Assembly: GCA_043228905.1 (NCBI GenBank)
Contig: JBHGNT010000002.1
Location: forward strand, 1,860,001 to 1,924,000
DNA length: 64,000 nt
Direction: 5' to 3'
Source of the DNA: Azolla caroliniana
Lineage: Eukaryota > Polypodiophyta
This document shows, in pieces, positions 54,229 through 64,000 of the stretch. The notes under the pieces are model-generated. The model was not told where the DNA came from, did no database searches, and saw only the letters and a program-made list of their open reading frames with translations. Positions within the stretch are counted from its first letter, which is position 1. Each line of letters opens with the position of its first letter. Both the position numbers and the translations under genes were made by a program.

Positions 54229-54294
54229 ACGTATCATGTGAAATGTAATATTTTTGGTCTCATAGGTCATATTTGACCTCCGAAGACAATAATA

Positions 54295-56110
54295 TAATCT
54301 ATCTATCTATCTATCTCTTCTTTTGTTTCGTAAATAATGGCTTTCATTACAAAAGAAAAAACATACCACCATGACTAACTTACAACAAAGTATAGAACCC
54401 TACTATGACTACAAACTCAATCCCACCCTACACACCGATTCAAATGTTGAATATGATGATATATGACCTTGCAAAGTTCTCTCTCTTCATGATTAAGATT
54501 TCATGACGTCTCTAACACCCCAACGTGTGAAGTAAAATGAAGGCATTCCTCATATTCCAATTGAACCATAGCCCCAAATACCAGAAGAACTCAAAAATAA
54601 TTTCAATTCACTCTTCTTCATATGTGCCATGAAGGAAAATAGTCTTACTCCAATTAAAGATATTCACACTAAATTGATACACCTCCAATCATTCTAACCA
54701 TCGAGCATGAAAGAAATTGATTCTTACCATGTTCCAATTCCACCGAACAAAAGAAACACATTCCTCAAGCAATGTTTCTATTGTTTAATGCATCCCCCAA
54801 CAATGAAGCTCCAACCATAACTCTCCAAATGAATATCTTAGCTTGCAACATCAATTGAGAACAACAACCTAGCTTGATTACATAAAACCACGAAGTAATA
54901 GGCTTATGAAAACCGCATATCTTTATACCCTTTCTTCTATCCACTTATGTCAATCAACTCGTGATAAACATCGTTTGTGGATATCATAGTTAATCTCCTA
55001 TTTCCAATAAATATCCAATCCAGTCTTGAGATCCCCCCATCTAAAGTAGGAATTGACTCATACAATGATAATAATCCTTGCAACTTATCCCAAATTAAAG
55101 TATAACCTCTTGGAAAGGCCATTAATCTTCTTTGTGACACTAACATAGCATCCTTGGCTGTTACCAAACCCAATCTAGCCATCCGATTAAATTCAACATT
55201 AACCTTCCCATGTCAACAACCTTGATGTTGCGAAAACCTCCATTTGTAATAATTTGGCACATCCCCTTTCTTGTGGAGTATGCCTTGCATAAAATCCAAC
55301 ATACATTGCCAAGATTTCAACAAATGATTAACTATCAAAGACCTTACACATTTGACATCCCTTTCAGAATTAATGACATTCAACCAATTAGCTTGAACTG
55401 TCATGCTTTTAAGTTGAATTCATGCCTTATTTATAAAGGATGCCACCATTTGCGTTCAAGGTTGTACACTCTCAAACATAAATCGAAGGAAAGTAAATTG
55501 ACGAGCCACCATATGCTCATATAAATTCAATATGGATGCCCCACCAAGACGCTTGGAAGTACAACATGATCCCATGCCAACCACGACATGACACTTTCCC
55601 TTTTCTCTTCCATAACAACATCCACATTGAGTGTGTCACCATTTCAAGAGCATTCTTCCACCACTGTAGCAAAGGAAGATAATAAGATACCATAGAGACC
55701 ATAATGAATTGGATCATCTTAAGTTGTACATGAGAATGCCAAAATTCAAACCTCCAATACATAAACTTATCCTCCAATCTTTTGGATACCCACTTGATAA
55801 GTTTCACATGAGAAACCTCCACCCCAATTGGATATCCACAATGACAACAAATCATACCACGATTTACTATCCTTCTTGACCACCCCAACCCTAACACATC
55901 TTGTTTTTTACATGAAATGAGGGAAATTTTATGCATATTAATTCACAACCTTGAGGCATTTGAAAAACATTCCCACGCATATCTTGTCTTATTAATATTT
56001 TCGCGATTAGGTGCTCAAAACATGATGTGGTCATCTGCAAGAGCTTGAACAATGCATGGCTTCCCTTATGGCACTTGTAGTCAAGCAATTCTTCCTCCAT
56101 AGTCATATTG
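54295..56110 (-). mobile_element. LINE fragment: RT palm to 3' end
   Basis: On the minus strand the RT catalytic box region reads ALADDHIMF (near 56040), then CGYPIGVEVSHVKLIKWVSK, SYYLPLLQW and further thumb and C-terminal sequence with many stops and shifts. The 3' end has TTCTTTTGTAATGAAAGCCA and a (GATA)n tail (CTAT repeats at 54297-54316 on plus). It is 5'-truncated at about 56110 and long inactive. Confidence 0.8.
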
Positions 56111-56159
56111 TGTAATTTAACAAGAATAAGATATATCACAATAGTAATTATATATACAT

Positions 56160-56250
56160 ATACATATGGTAAATAATGTCTTTCATTACAAAAGAAATCT
56201 AGGGATCTAAATACCACTAATTCATGATATTCCTCATTTCTCTGGTTTTC
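56160..56250 (-). mobile_element. Second LINE 3' end of the same family
   Basis: GTAAATAATGTCTTTCATTA and CAAAAGAAA at 56169-56200 match the 3' end at 54325-54352. The minus-strand tail is AT-rich (TATATG). Its body appears to run rightward but its limit is not clear. Confidence 0.55.
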
Positions 56251-58015
56251 ACTTGACTCCCTTTGCTAGTACGAAAGGATTATACCCGGTCTACATAATG
56301 AAGAATGAACACTTCATTTTGATTGGAAACCCTACAATCATTAAAATTATCTCTAATGTTTGCAAATTACAAGGTAGCTCCCATATTCTCTCCCCTCGCT
56401 TTCTCATAACTTATATTATTCAATGAGGACGCTATTGTGAGTTGATTAAAATGGCAAATGAGTCAAATTAGGCTACCATTGATGTCAACGTGACATTGTA
56501 AAAGGCATGAGATTAATGGTCCATGGATGATTGAAGAACATAAGAAAGACTAACTTATTGAGGATGAACATGAGGTGATGAATGGTGAGAAAGGAGGTAC
56601 ATAAAGAAAAAGAGAAGGGATGTTGACACAATGGCTTCTAAATATGTATCTAATTTATCACACTTTCTCTTTAAAAATTGAGAATGGGGCCAAAAGAGGA
56701 AAAATCAAGGTTCCCATGTAACTAAATTGATAGCTAAATATGTTTAGGAATCATCTAATGTGGCATGACTAGATGAAGAATTCCCTTATGAATAAGATTC
56801 CAGGTACAATTTGTGAAAAAACTTAGCAATTAAGCTATTGTTCCTACTCAATTTTCATTTAATATCCTTGAAGCTTGACATCTTGTAAAATTGTTTCCTT
56901 TGAATCAAATGGTAGGAGATCAATTGATATTATTAGCATGAAACATGATCAACTATTGATAATTTTCTTGATTTCCTTGTGTGTTGACTCTTGGCATCTT
57001 GGCTTGTGCCAACCAAGTAACCAAGTAGTGAGATGTTCCTCAACTCTATGTGACATGTTAGAGGGTTACCATGGGATGGCATTTATAAGAGAGGTCCAAA
57101 GGAGTGTCCATCGTCAAGATTGGAGGTACACTTTTTTTGTGGGGAAGGATGTGCTTGGAGTTTTTAAATTATTCAAATATAACATAATGTTTAGTTGCCA
57201 TCAACATCATCCCTTGATGAGAATTTTCTCTCCCATATGTAAGGTATGGCTAAAGACCGAGATTTTATTAGAATGATGTTTAGATGTTGTACAAAAGTCA
57301 TACACTCCTTCTATAACTAACTACAATGTAAATGAATCTTTAGATGATTTTACTAAGTTATAAATGCAAGGGACTGATAACTCATGAGGTATTAAAAAAT
57401 ATACTATGTGCCAAAGCACGATGTGCAAGCATTGCCTTCTATAAATTACTTTCAAGTTTATAGGTTCGCTTAACCATCTTATTGCACATTCTAAAAACTT
57501 GAAAATTAAACATGATGATGTGGTATGTAAATCATGTGCTTGTGATTATGGACTTGACGACTCTCACATTATGTGTTTGATGTTGCAGTGGCTATAAAAA
57601 CAAAACATTTCATAATTTTAGATTGAGAGAAATTCATGATCGAATAGTTTCACCAAACATATAATGTTGGTAGAGGTCATAGAATATGCCATGTCACGAT
57701 AAAAAAGAAACACATGCCAAGGATGTTTGGTTGGAGTCATATAAAAGGGGCAATGTGGAGGATCTCTTTGAATGGTACAAGAAAGAAAATACTTGGCCTA
57801 TTTGACCTGTTTGGTTAAATAAAAACAAAGGTTACCTTTTTGTGGATGCGCCATGATGGATCGCTCTATTGGTACCGGTTTGTGAAGAGGGTACACCAAA
57901 GTAGTTGAAACTCAAATAAAAGACCAAATTAAAACAAACTGTTGACTTGACAAGACAACTTGGGCACCTAGCAATGAACTACTTGTGAACACAAAGCTCA
58001 CATCAAGGATGAGTA
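56251..58015. other. Intergenic DNA
   Basis: No supported gene. An open frame at 56875-57276 (133 codons) has no recognisable domain. Around 57415-57560 a C-x2-C and H-x3-H spacing resembles a BED-type finger, but stops break it. Confidence 0.5.
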
Positions 58016-58085
58016 TTTTTTTTACCCATAAAAATATCCTCCATTGGTATTAACACAAAGTAACCAAAGGCAATATACAAAACGG
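58016..58085 (-). mobile_element. LINE 3' end cut by gypsy LTR insertion
   Basis: A T-run (58016-58023) is followed by the same family sequence as at 11536 (CTCCATTGGTATTAA, CAATATACAA). The match stops at 58085 where the LTR begins, so the gypsy element inserted into this older LINE copy. Confidence 0.75.
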
Positions 58086-58705
58086 TGTCGCGTTGTTACG
58101 TGCATACGTGCAGAAAGGGGCGGGACCACGGGGGTCTTGGACCGAGGAGTGAGAGAGAGAGAGAGACAGAGAGAGAGATTCACCGACACGTAGAAGCGAG
58201 AAAAAGAGATTTAGAACGTAACGCTTAATTATAATGACAGAGATTACAAACTCCGACAGTTACAACCGACAAAGCGGCGACGGACCCGACACAGGGTCCC
58301 TACTCACGCACACCAACGACAGTCACACGACACAGAGAAACAAAAGGGGGAAAGGGAGCGACTCTGCTGGAAGCCCATGGGCTGTCCACGAAGCAGAGGC
58401 AGCGACCTCCCGACACCCGCAAAGAGCGACGATTCGCGTCCAAGAGAGAGAGCTCCGCCTTCCGTTCTGCAGCAACGCTCCTGCTCCTCCTTGCGTGCGA
58501 TACCTGTTTCCCCTTGTCCTCTTCCCTCTTATTCCCTGTCCCCTCTGCCCGAGATACGCACAATCCCCCTTTAATAAATACGTGCGGCTTTGTATTCACA
58601 TCCACCGGTTCGTGTACGAAATATCAAGTCACGCGTCCATCCGTGTAAGGGCCGGTTTACGCGCTTTCTCTCCGATTCCGCCTGTGGCCGGTTTTCTTCA
58701 CGACA
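58086..58705 (-). repeat. 3' LTR of gypsy element 2
   Basis: 620 bp, TGTCG at one end and CGACA at the other (perfect 5-bp inverted ends). Same family as the LTR at 52746-54228. The minus-strand purine tract GGTGGGGGTGGA (58717-58706) abuts it exactly as a polypurine tract should, which fixes it as the 3' LTR of a leftward element. Confidence 0.9.
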
Positions 58706-58774
58706 TCCACCCCCACCAAACCGCGCATCCACCGGTATGCGCCAGAGACGGGTAGATATCGAAGAAACCCGGCC

Positions 58775-59339
58775 TCACTCGTTGCCCTCCGATTCTCCGC
58801 CGGACCCGAACTGACCGTCGTTGTCGCTCCCGCTCGCAGGCTCCGGCTCGTCTTCGTACCGCTTTTTGAAAGCTTTGATCCGCTTTCCGGCAACCGGCAC
58901 CGCTAACCGTGTCCCGTCGAGTTCCGCGAGGTGATACGTGTCGTTGCCGTTCGCGCTTGTCACCATGTAGGGCCCGAACCATCTCCTAGCAAACTTTCGC
59001 ACCGCCTTGTGGTAATTGTCGAGGCTGCTGTCGTATACCAAGACCCAGTCGCCTTCCTCGATCTTCTTTGGTCGCCACCGGTGCGTCCGGTTGAACCGGG
59101 TCTTGTTCCGCTCCCTTGCCGCTCGCAGCTTTTCCTTCGCATGTATCACGTCCTCCAGCCTCCGCTCGAGTTGCCAAATCCGCGCCGCCAGCAACTCCTC
59201 CCGGCTCATTTCGTCCTTCCAATCTACCGCCACCCATGAAGAAACCGTCTGTTCCACCGGCATGATTGGCTTTTGTCCGTACATTAGCTCCGCCGACATA
59301 AATCCTGTTGAAGACAAAGTCGTCTGGGCGGAAGATCAA
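58775..59339 (-). pseudogene. Gypsy element 2 integrase C-terminal part
   Basis: 180-codon frame from 59317, extended upstream to about 59339 (SSAQTTLSSTGFMSAELMYG). It matches the end of a gypsy integrase catalytic core followed by the C-terminal region: ELMYGQKPIMPVE, RHHWR-like basic patch, EEGDWVLVYDS, FARRWFGPYMV and DGTRLAVPVAGKRIKAF. A TGA lies just upstream and the copia insertion at 59352 separates it from the rest of pol, which must lie beyond 64000. Confidence 0.85.
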
Positions 59340-59351
59340 GAAGCATTCGAT

Positions 59352-59391
59352 TGTGTTCTGAATACCTGCGTATGACAGTTTGGAGGTCGTT

Positions 59392-59434
<43 letters not shown>

Positions 59435-59606
59435 CACAAAAATACTTCTTATTCCATATAGCAATAATACAACACCCAACCTTACAAAAAGGTTACAAGG
59501 TCACTATATATAGTGACCGACTTAGGGCAACTACCCTTTATGCTAATTACATAAATGGCCAAAACGGGATAGTGTGAATACGTCCATTATACACATGTAT
59601 TCGACA
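59352..59606 (-). repeat. Copia 3' LTR
   Basis: Right edge fixed by the polypurine tract followed by TGTCGAATAC on minus. The left edge is placed at 59352 (minus strand ends GAACACA), but 59373 or 59391 are alternatives. It holds a 20-bp perfect palindrome around a TATA core (59499-59518) and a (GA)n run (about 59397-59433). Confidence 0.75.
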
Positions 59607-59799
59607 CTCCCCCGTAATGGGCGTATACATGGGTTATCTAAGATTACAGGTATAGACTTAGGTTCTCGGACATATCAGCTTTGTTCGAGTCGGCAGGGTC
59701 CGAAGGCAGAAGACCGAACTGGTCGGGTCGGAACAGTTGAAGCCGATCATTAAGGAACTGATGTCGGTTGTCGGAAACCATCCTGCGCTGTGTCCGGCT

Positions 59800-62700
59800 C
59801 TAACCGGACTGGTTTGTCGTTACGCCCATCTGATGCCGAAGAGACCGAAAGCGGTCTGCCGAGAGACACTTGGTCATTCCATCTGCGACATTGTCGGTTG
59901 TGGATATTTTCTCTAGACCGATTTTCCCTGAGATGACGCAGTCCCGAACGAAGTGATATCGAACGTCGATATGTTTGGAGGCGTTGTGGTGAACCGGATT
60001 TTTTGACAAGGCAACAGCACCTTGACTGTCGCTGTAGACAACTGGGGCCGAGTCATGGTCGACTTGTCGAAACGTGTGCGCCAGCCGACCGAGCCACAAA
60101 GCTTCTTTTGCTGCGTCGGACGCAGCTACATATTCTGCTTCGGTCGTTGAGGTCGCTGTGCACTCCTGAAGTTTCGACTTCCACGAGATTGCTCCATTGC
60201 CGAATTTGAAGCAGTATCCGGTTGTTGATTTCCGACTGTCTATACAGCCGGCGAAATCCGAGTCGGTGTAACCGACTACGCCTGAGGTTCGGTTCGGACC
60301 GAAAAGAATGCCGTGGTCTTTTGTGCCAGCCAGATATCTGAACACATGCTTGACTGCGTTCCAATGCGATCGGCCAGGATTGTGCATATATCTGCTAACG
60401 ACTCCTACGGCATGAGAGATATCAGGCCGTGTCGCGACCATCAGGTACATAAGGGAGCCGACTGCCGGTGCATACGGTACCGACTTCATATCTTCCCCCT
60501 CCGGACCGGATGTCGGGCAGTCTCGCTGAGAGAGCCGAAGATTCATGGGGAGCGGGGTTGAAGCAGATTTGGCTGATTGCATGTTGAAGCGTTCCAAGAC
60601 ACGTCCGATATAGTCGGTCTGAGACAAAAAAAGATGTCGTTTATCGCGATGCCGACTAATCTTCATGCCAAGGATGTGTCGTGCCGGACCGAGGTCCTTC
60701 ATGGCAAACTTCAACCGCAGTTGCCGAATGAGATCGGCAAGTTCGCCCGCGTGGCGTCCAGAAATTAGCATGTCGTCCACGTAAATGATGAGGAAGATGG
60801 GTGATCCATCTTGAGCTGTGTTGGTAAAGAGACAATGGTCCTCATCGCTTTTTGAGAAGCCGATCGATTGGATGAAGTCGTCGAACTTCTTGTACCATTG
60901 TCGCGGTGCCTGTTTGAGGCCGTATAGACTCTTCCTGAGGCGGCAGACTAGATGTTCTTGGCCAGTTGCCACGAAGCCTTTTGGCTGCTCCATATAAATT
61001 TCCTCCTCGAGATCACCATGGAGGAAGGCTGTTTTGACATCTAGCTGAATCAGCTCCAAGTTGTCGGCTGCCACTACGCCGAGTAGAAAACGAAGGGTTG
61101 TCATTTTCACCACTGGTGAAAAAATCTCGTCGAAGTCGACGCCATATTCTTGTCGGAAGCCCTTCGCAACTAATCTGGCCTTGTACTTTGGGGTGGTCGA
61201 ATCAGACGTCTCTTTTAGTCGATAAACCCACTTGCAAGGAAGAGCACGTCGGTTCCTAGGTAATTCGACCAGATCCCAAGTCTTGTTTGCCCGAATGGAG
61301 TGCATTTCCGACTCCATCGCCAGATGCCAGGTGGCGGAATCGACAGATGTCGATGCTTCTTCGTAAGACGTCGGTTCGCCGGCGTCGGTGAAGAAAATTC
61401 CAAGAGAATACCTCTCCGGAGGTTGCGACAGTCTCTCGGATCGGCGAGGTAAGATTGGACTGGTCGCATCGGGTATCAAGGCCGGATGGTCCGAAAGCGG
61501 ATTGTTCTGCTGTGCCGAGTCGGGGTTGTCCGAGTCGGTAGTGTAAGGTTCAGCTACCCGTGAAGTTGACCGTGTGTTGAGAGCAGGGCCTTCTTGAAGG
61601 GTCGGCACATCGGAAAATGTTACCCTTCGGACTTCGATCGGTTTTTCGACTGATGGATTCATAGCCGACTCGTTGAACACAACGTCCGAACTTCGAACGA
61701 TTTGTCTGCGTTCGGGGTCCCAGAGTCGGTATCCCATTTCGCCGTCGGATCCATATCCGAGGAAAATGCATTTCCTGGACCGAGGTGCAAGTTTTCGGCG
61801 ATCATCTTTCGGAATGAGGGCGTACGCCTCGCATCCGAAGATCCTCAGCTTGTCGTAATTCGGCTTACTGCCGATCCATAGTTCCTGAGGAATTTGAAGT
61901 CCTAGAGGTCTACTTGGCGACATATTGATTATGTGTACTGCCGTGAGTAGAGCCTCTGCCCAGAAGCCATCCGACAGTCCGGAGTGTTGGAGCATGGAAA
62001 CTGTCCGTTCTTGGATTGTCCGATTCATTCGTTCTGCAATCCCGTTTTGCTCCGGACTGTGTGGTGCCGTAAGTTCACGTCGGATGCCGCGTTGTCGGCA
62101 GAATTTGACGAATTCTTCGGATTTAAACTCTCCCCCATTGTCTGTCCGAAAGCATTTCAGCTTTCGGTCGGTTTGATTTTCCACCATAGCGAGCCAATCG
62201 GTGAAGATCGAGAAGACACGATCTTTAGTGCGAATTGGATAAGCCCACACCTTTCGAGTCGAATCGTCAATAAAACTGACGAAGTAAGAGGCACCGCCAA
62301 GAGACTGATGCGGCATTGGGCCACAGACGTCCGAGTGGACCAAATCGAGAGGTCTCCTTTCTCTTGGTGCTGATGTCGGGTGTGATGCGGCTGCTTGTTT
62401 GCCATACTGACAATGCTCGCAGAATTGATGGTCGAAGAAGGAGAGTTTAGGGATGTATCCGGCTCTAGATAGGTGCGTGATGCCGGCCTTGCTGAGGTGT
62501 CCTAATCTTCTGTGCCATAGTGATGACACAGGAATATCCACCAAAAACAGGTTACCCTCTCTGAGCGTAACATGTAACGAATACAATGAGTGTATCTTGG
62601 GTCCTCTAGCAAGCAGGAGGTTCCCCCTGTGGAGTGTCCACCCTCCCGAAGAAAAACCGGCACGAATGCCGTCTTCATCTAGTTGTCCGACTGAGATCAA

Positions 62701-63816
62701 TGGCCTTGAGAGCTCGGGTACATGTCGGACATTGTGAAGTACAAGTGTAGAGCCACCTGCAAGGTTGAGCTCGACTGTGCCGATTCCAATGATGTCACAG
62801 TGTTGCGAGTTGCCGACCCGAACTGAGTCGGAGTGACGGATCGTATATTGCCGAAATTGGGATCGATGAGGAGTCACGTGAAATGACACGCCCGAATCTA
62901 AGAGCCATGTGCTCGATTCTTCAGTCGTGAGCAGAACTTCTGATCCGACTGGATTTTCGATTGATAGTATATTCGGGTCGTCTGGTAGCACATCAGCTGA
63001 GAAGCTGACGTAATTGATCTCCTCATGCCGGCCACTCTTCTTGTTGTTCTTGTTCTTGAGTGCGCGGCAGTCGGCTTTGATGTGTCCGGGTTTCTTGCAA
63101 TAGTTGCAGATTCGGTTATCCCGTGACTGGCTCCGTCTTCGCTGATTGTTCGGCGGCCGTGAGGAATCTCTTCCTCGTATGTTCGATCGGTCTGTCGAAC
63201 CTTGTACTACATAAGCGTCGTCTGTTGAGTCTTTGGCGAAAGACTTTCTCCGAGCTGCTTCGGTCAGGATTGCGCTCGTGACTTCGGAGTATTTAACAGC
63301 CGTGGTTGACGCGTTGCACACGGTTGTGACGAAAGTTTCCCATGATGAGGGAAGGCTGCTCATGAGTATCATTGCTCTGAGTTCATCCTCGATTGCCGTC
63401 CCCTGTGACGAGATTTGGGAGCTTATGCTTTCGTACTCATTGAGGTGTGCTTAAACCGAATCGGATTCTTTCATCCGCAAGTTGTAGAGGCGCCGGATCA
63501 GAAACATCTTCGTTGCGGCGACCTTCTTTTCGTAAGTGTCCGACAGTGTTTTCCACAGTTCGAATGCTGTCGTACACGATTGCACCGTAAAGTATACCGA
63601 TTCCGATAGGTGCATCCGAATCGTGGCGCGGACAATTCTGTCCAGCTTCTGCCACTCAATTGGTTTGTATCCTTCTGGAGGTTCTTCATTTTCGATGGGA
63701 TCGATTTGCCCCTTGACTATGAGATAGTCCTGCATTTGCTCCTTCCAGAAGTTGAAGTTCGATCCATCGAACTTTCGTAGACTCATTTCTGACGAGCCGG
63801 ATGTTGATGCCATCAA
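59800..63816 (-). pseudogene. Copia gag-pol polyprotein with one nonsense codon
   Basis: 1,338 codons plus stop, broken only by TAA at 63453-63451 in gag. Order: gag (KFDGSNFNFWKEQM), CCHC knuckle CNYCKKPGHIKADC, protease WLLDSGVSFHVT (DSGV where DSGA or DSGC is usual), GAG-pre-integrase finger (HRRLGH and CEHC), integrase with D-D-E residues (HSDVCGP, FRTDNGGEF, NGIAERMNRT), RT (QLDVKTAFLHG, FLIIYVDDMLISG) and RNase H (YTDSDFAGC, TEAEYVAASD, SDSQGAVALS). All catalytic residues outside gag are present. The stop is one change from CAA (Gln). The element looks young. Confidence 0.95.
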
Positions 63817-64000
63817 ATTCGGTTTCGGTTGACGAAGCTCGGTTCGGAGTTGACTACGAACCTTGTTGGAGTGCAGCCAGTTGGCTCACCCGATATCGTT
63901 CTAGTCGGATTTGAACCCGAGTCGGTTCGGCTTCGGAACTTGCTCGAATTGACTCCGGTAACTTGAGGGACAGAACCGACTGGTCTTCCCGAATGTTGCC
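63817..64000 (-). other. Copia 5' leader region at the window edge
   Basis: Sequence between the gag ATG and the window edge; the 5' LTR and primer site were not reached. Rich in CGAACCGA-like words shared with the rest of the element. Confidence 0.6.

Larger units (their letters stand above)
59352..64000 (-). mobile_element. Ty1/copia element, near complete, inserted in gypsy element 2
   Basis: Reading leftward from the window edge: leader (64000-63817), gag-pol polyprotein (63816-59800), short 3' region, polypurine tract (GGGGGAG at 59613-59607) and 3' LTR (59606-59352). The 5' LTR lies past the right edge. The order gag, protease, integrase, RT, RNase H defines copia. Only one in-frame stop breaks the polyprotein. 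Confidence 0.95.

Noticed and set aside
57415-57560. C-x2-C and H-x3-H spacing resembling a BED zinc finger of a hAT transposase
   Set aside because: Frames are broken and no transposase core or terminal inverted repeats were seen.
63905-63935. GGTTCAAATCC on the minus strand, a box B look-alike in the copia leader
   Set aside because: The T-stem does not pair and no box A lies at the right distance, so no tRNA or SINE.

Overview
This window is nuclear DNA from a eukaryote, almost certainly a land plant. It has many short exons with GT-AG introns, a plant TTM1/TTM2-type triphosphate tunnel enzyme, a plant calreticulin-3-type gene, an OBL-type lipase, a plant MAP-kinase remnant, and Ty1/copia, Ty3/gypsy and plant L1-type LINE elements, one with a tRNA-Trp primer site. 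Host DNA is AT-rich while the LTR elements are visibly GC-richer. I cannot name the species. Nothing prokaryotic (operons, CRISPR arrays, RBS) is present.

Layout. 1-4197 is AT-rich intergenic DNA with microsatellites. 4198-10205 (minus) is a 12-exon TTM gene: uridine-kinase-like P-loop domain, CYTH domain, coiled coil and C-terminal membrane anchor. 10206-18135 is intergenic DNA with a small LINE tail and local duplications. 18136-22459 (plus) is a decayed LINE ORF2. 22500-23860 holds a degenerate repeat block and a frameshifted MAP-kinase pseudogene. 23861-29391 is intergenic, with two tRNA-like SINE candidates and an 860-bp pyrimidine-rich tract containing a 100-bp tandem repeat. 29392-33911 (minus) is a 14-exon calreticulin gene whose HDEL retrieval signal is split by the last intron; just upstream is an eight-copy ~110-bp tandem repeat. 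39888-42241 (plus) is a five-exon class 3 lipase.

From about 45 kb to the end the window is mostly nested retroelements: a LINE tail with target-site duplication, an orphan LINE ORF1, a 48-bp minisatellite interrupted by a solo copia LTR, a truncated gypsy element (gag to RT) whose LTR carries a second nested solo LTR, LINE RT fragments, the 3' end of a second gypsy element, and a near-complete copia element inserted into that gypsy integrase and running off the right edge.

The three intact host genes (a mitochondrial- or endomembrane-anchored phosphohydrolase, an ER chaperone and a lipid-droplet or membrane lipase) show no sign of being a functional cluster. I found no convincing undescribed system. 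The most unusual signals are the repeat array at the calreticulin promoter, the intron-split HDEL, the LTR-in-LTR nesting with ACGT junctions, the minisatellite that is in phase with a reading frame and abuts gypsy RT, and the palindromic TATA region in the copia LTR. All exon models were made by eye from splice signals, reading frame and recall of family sequences; no search was run.
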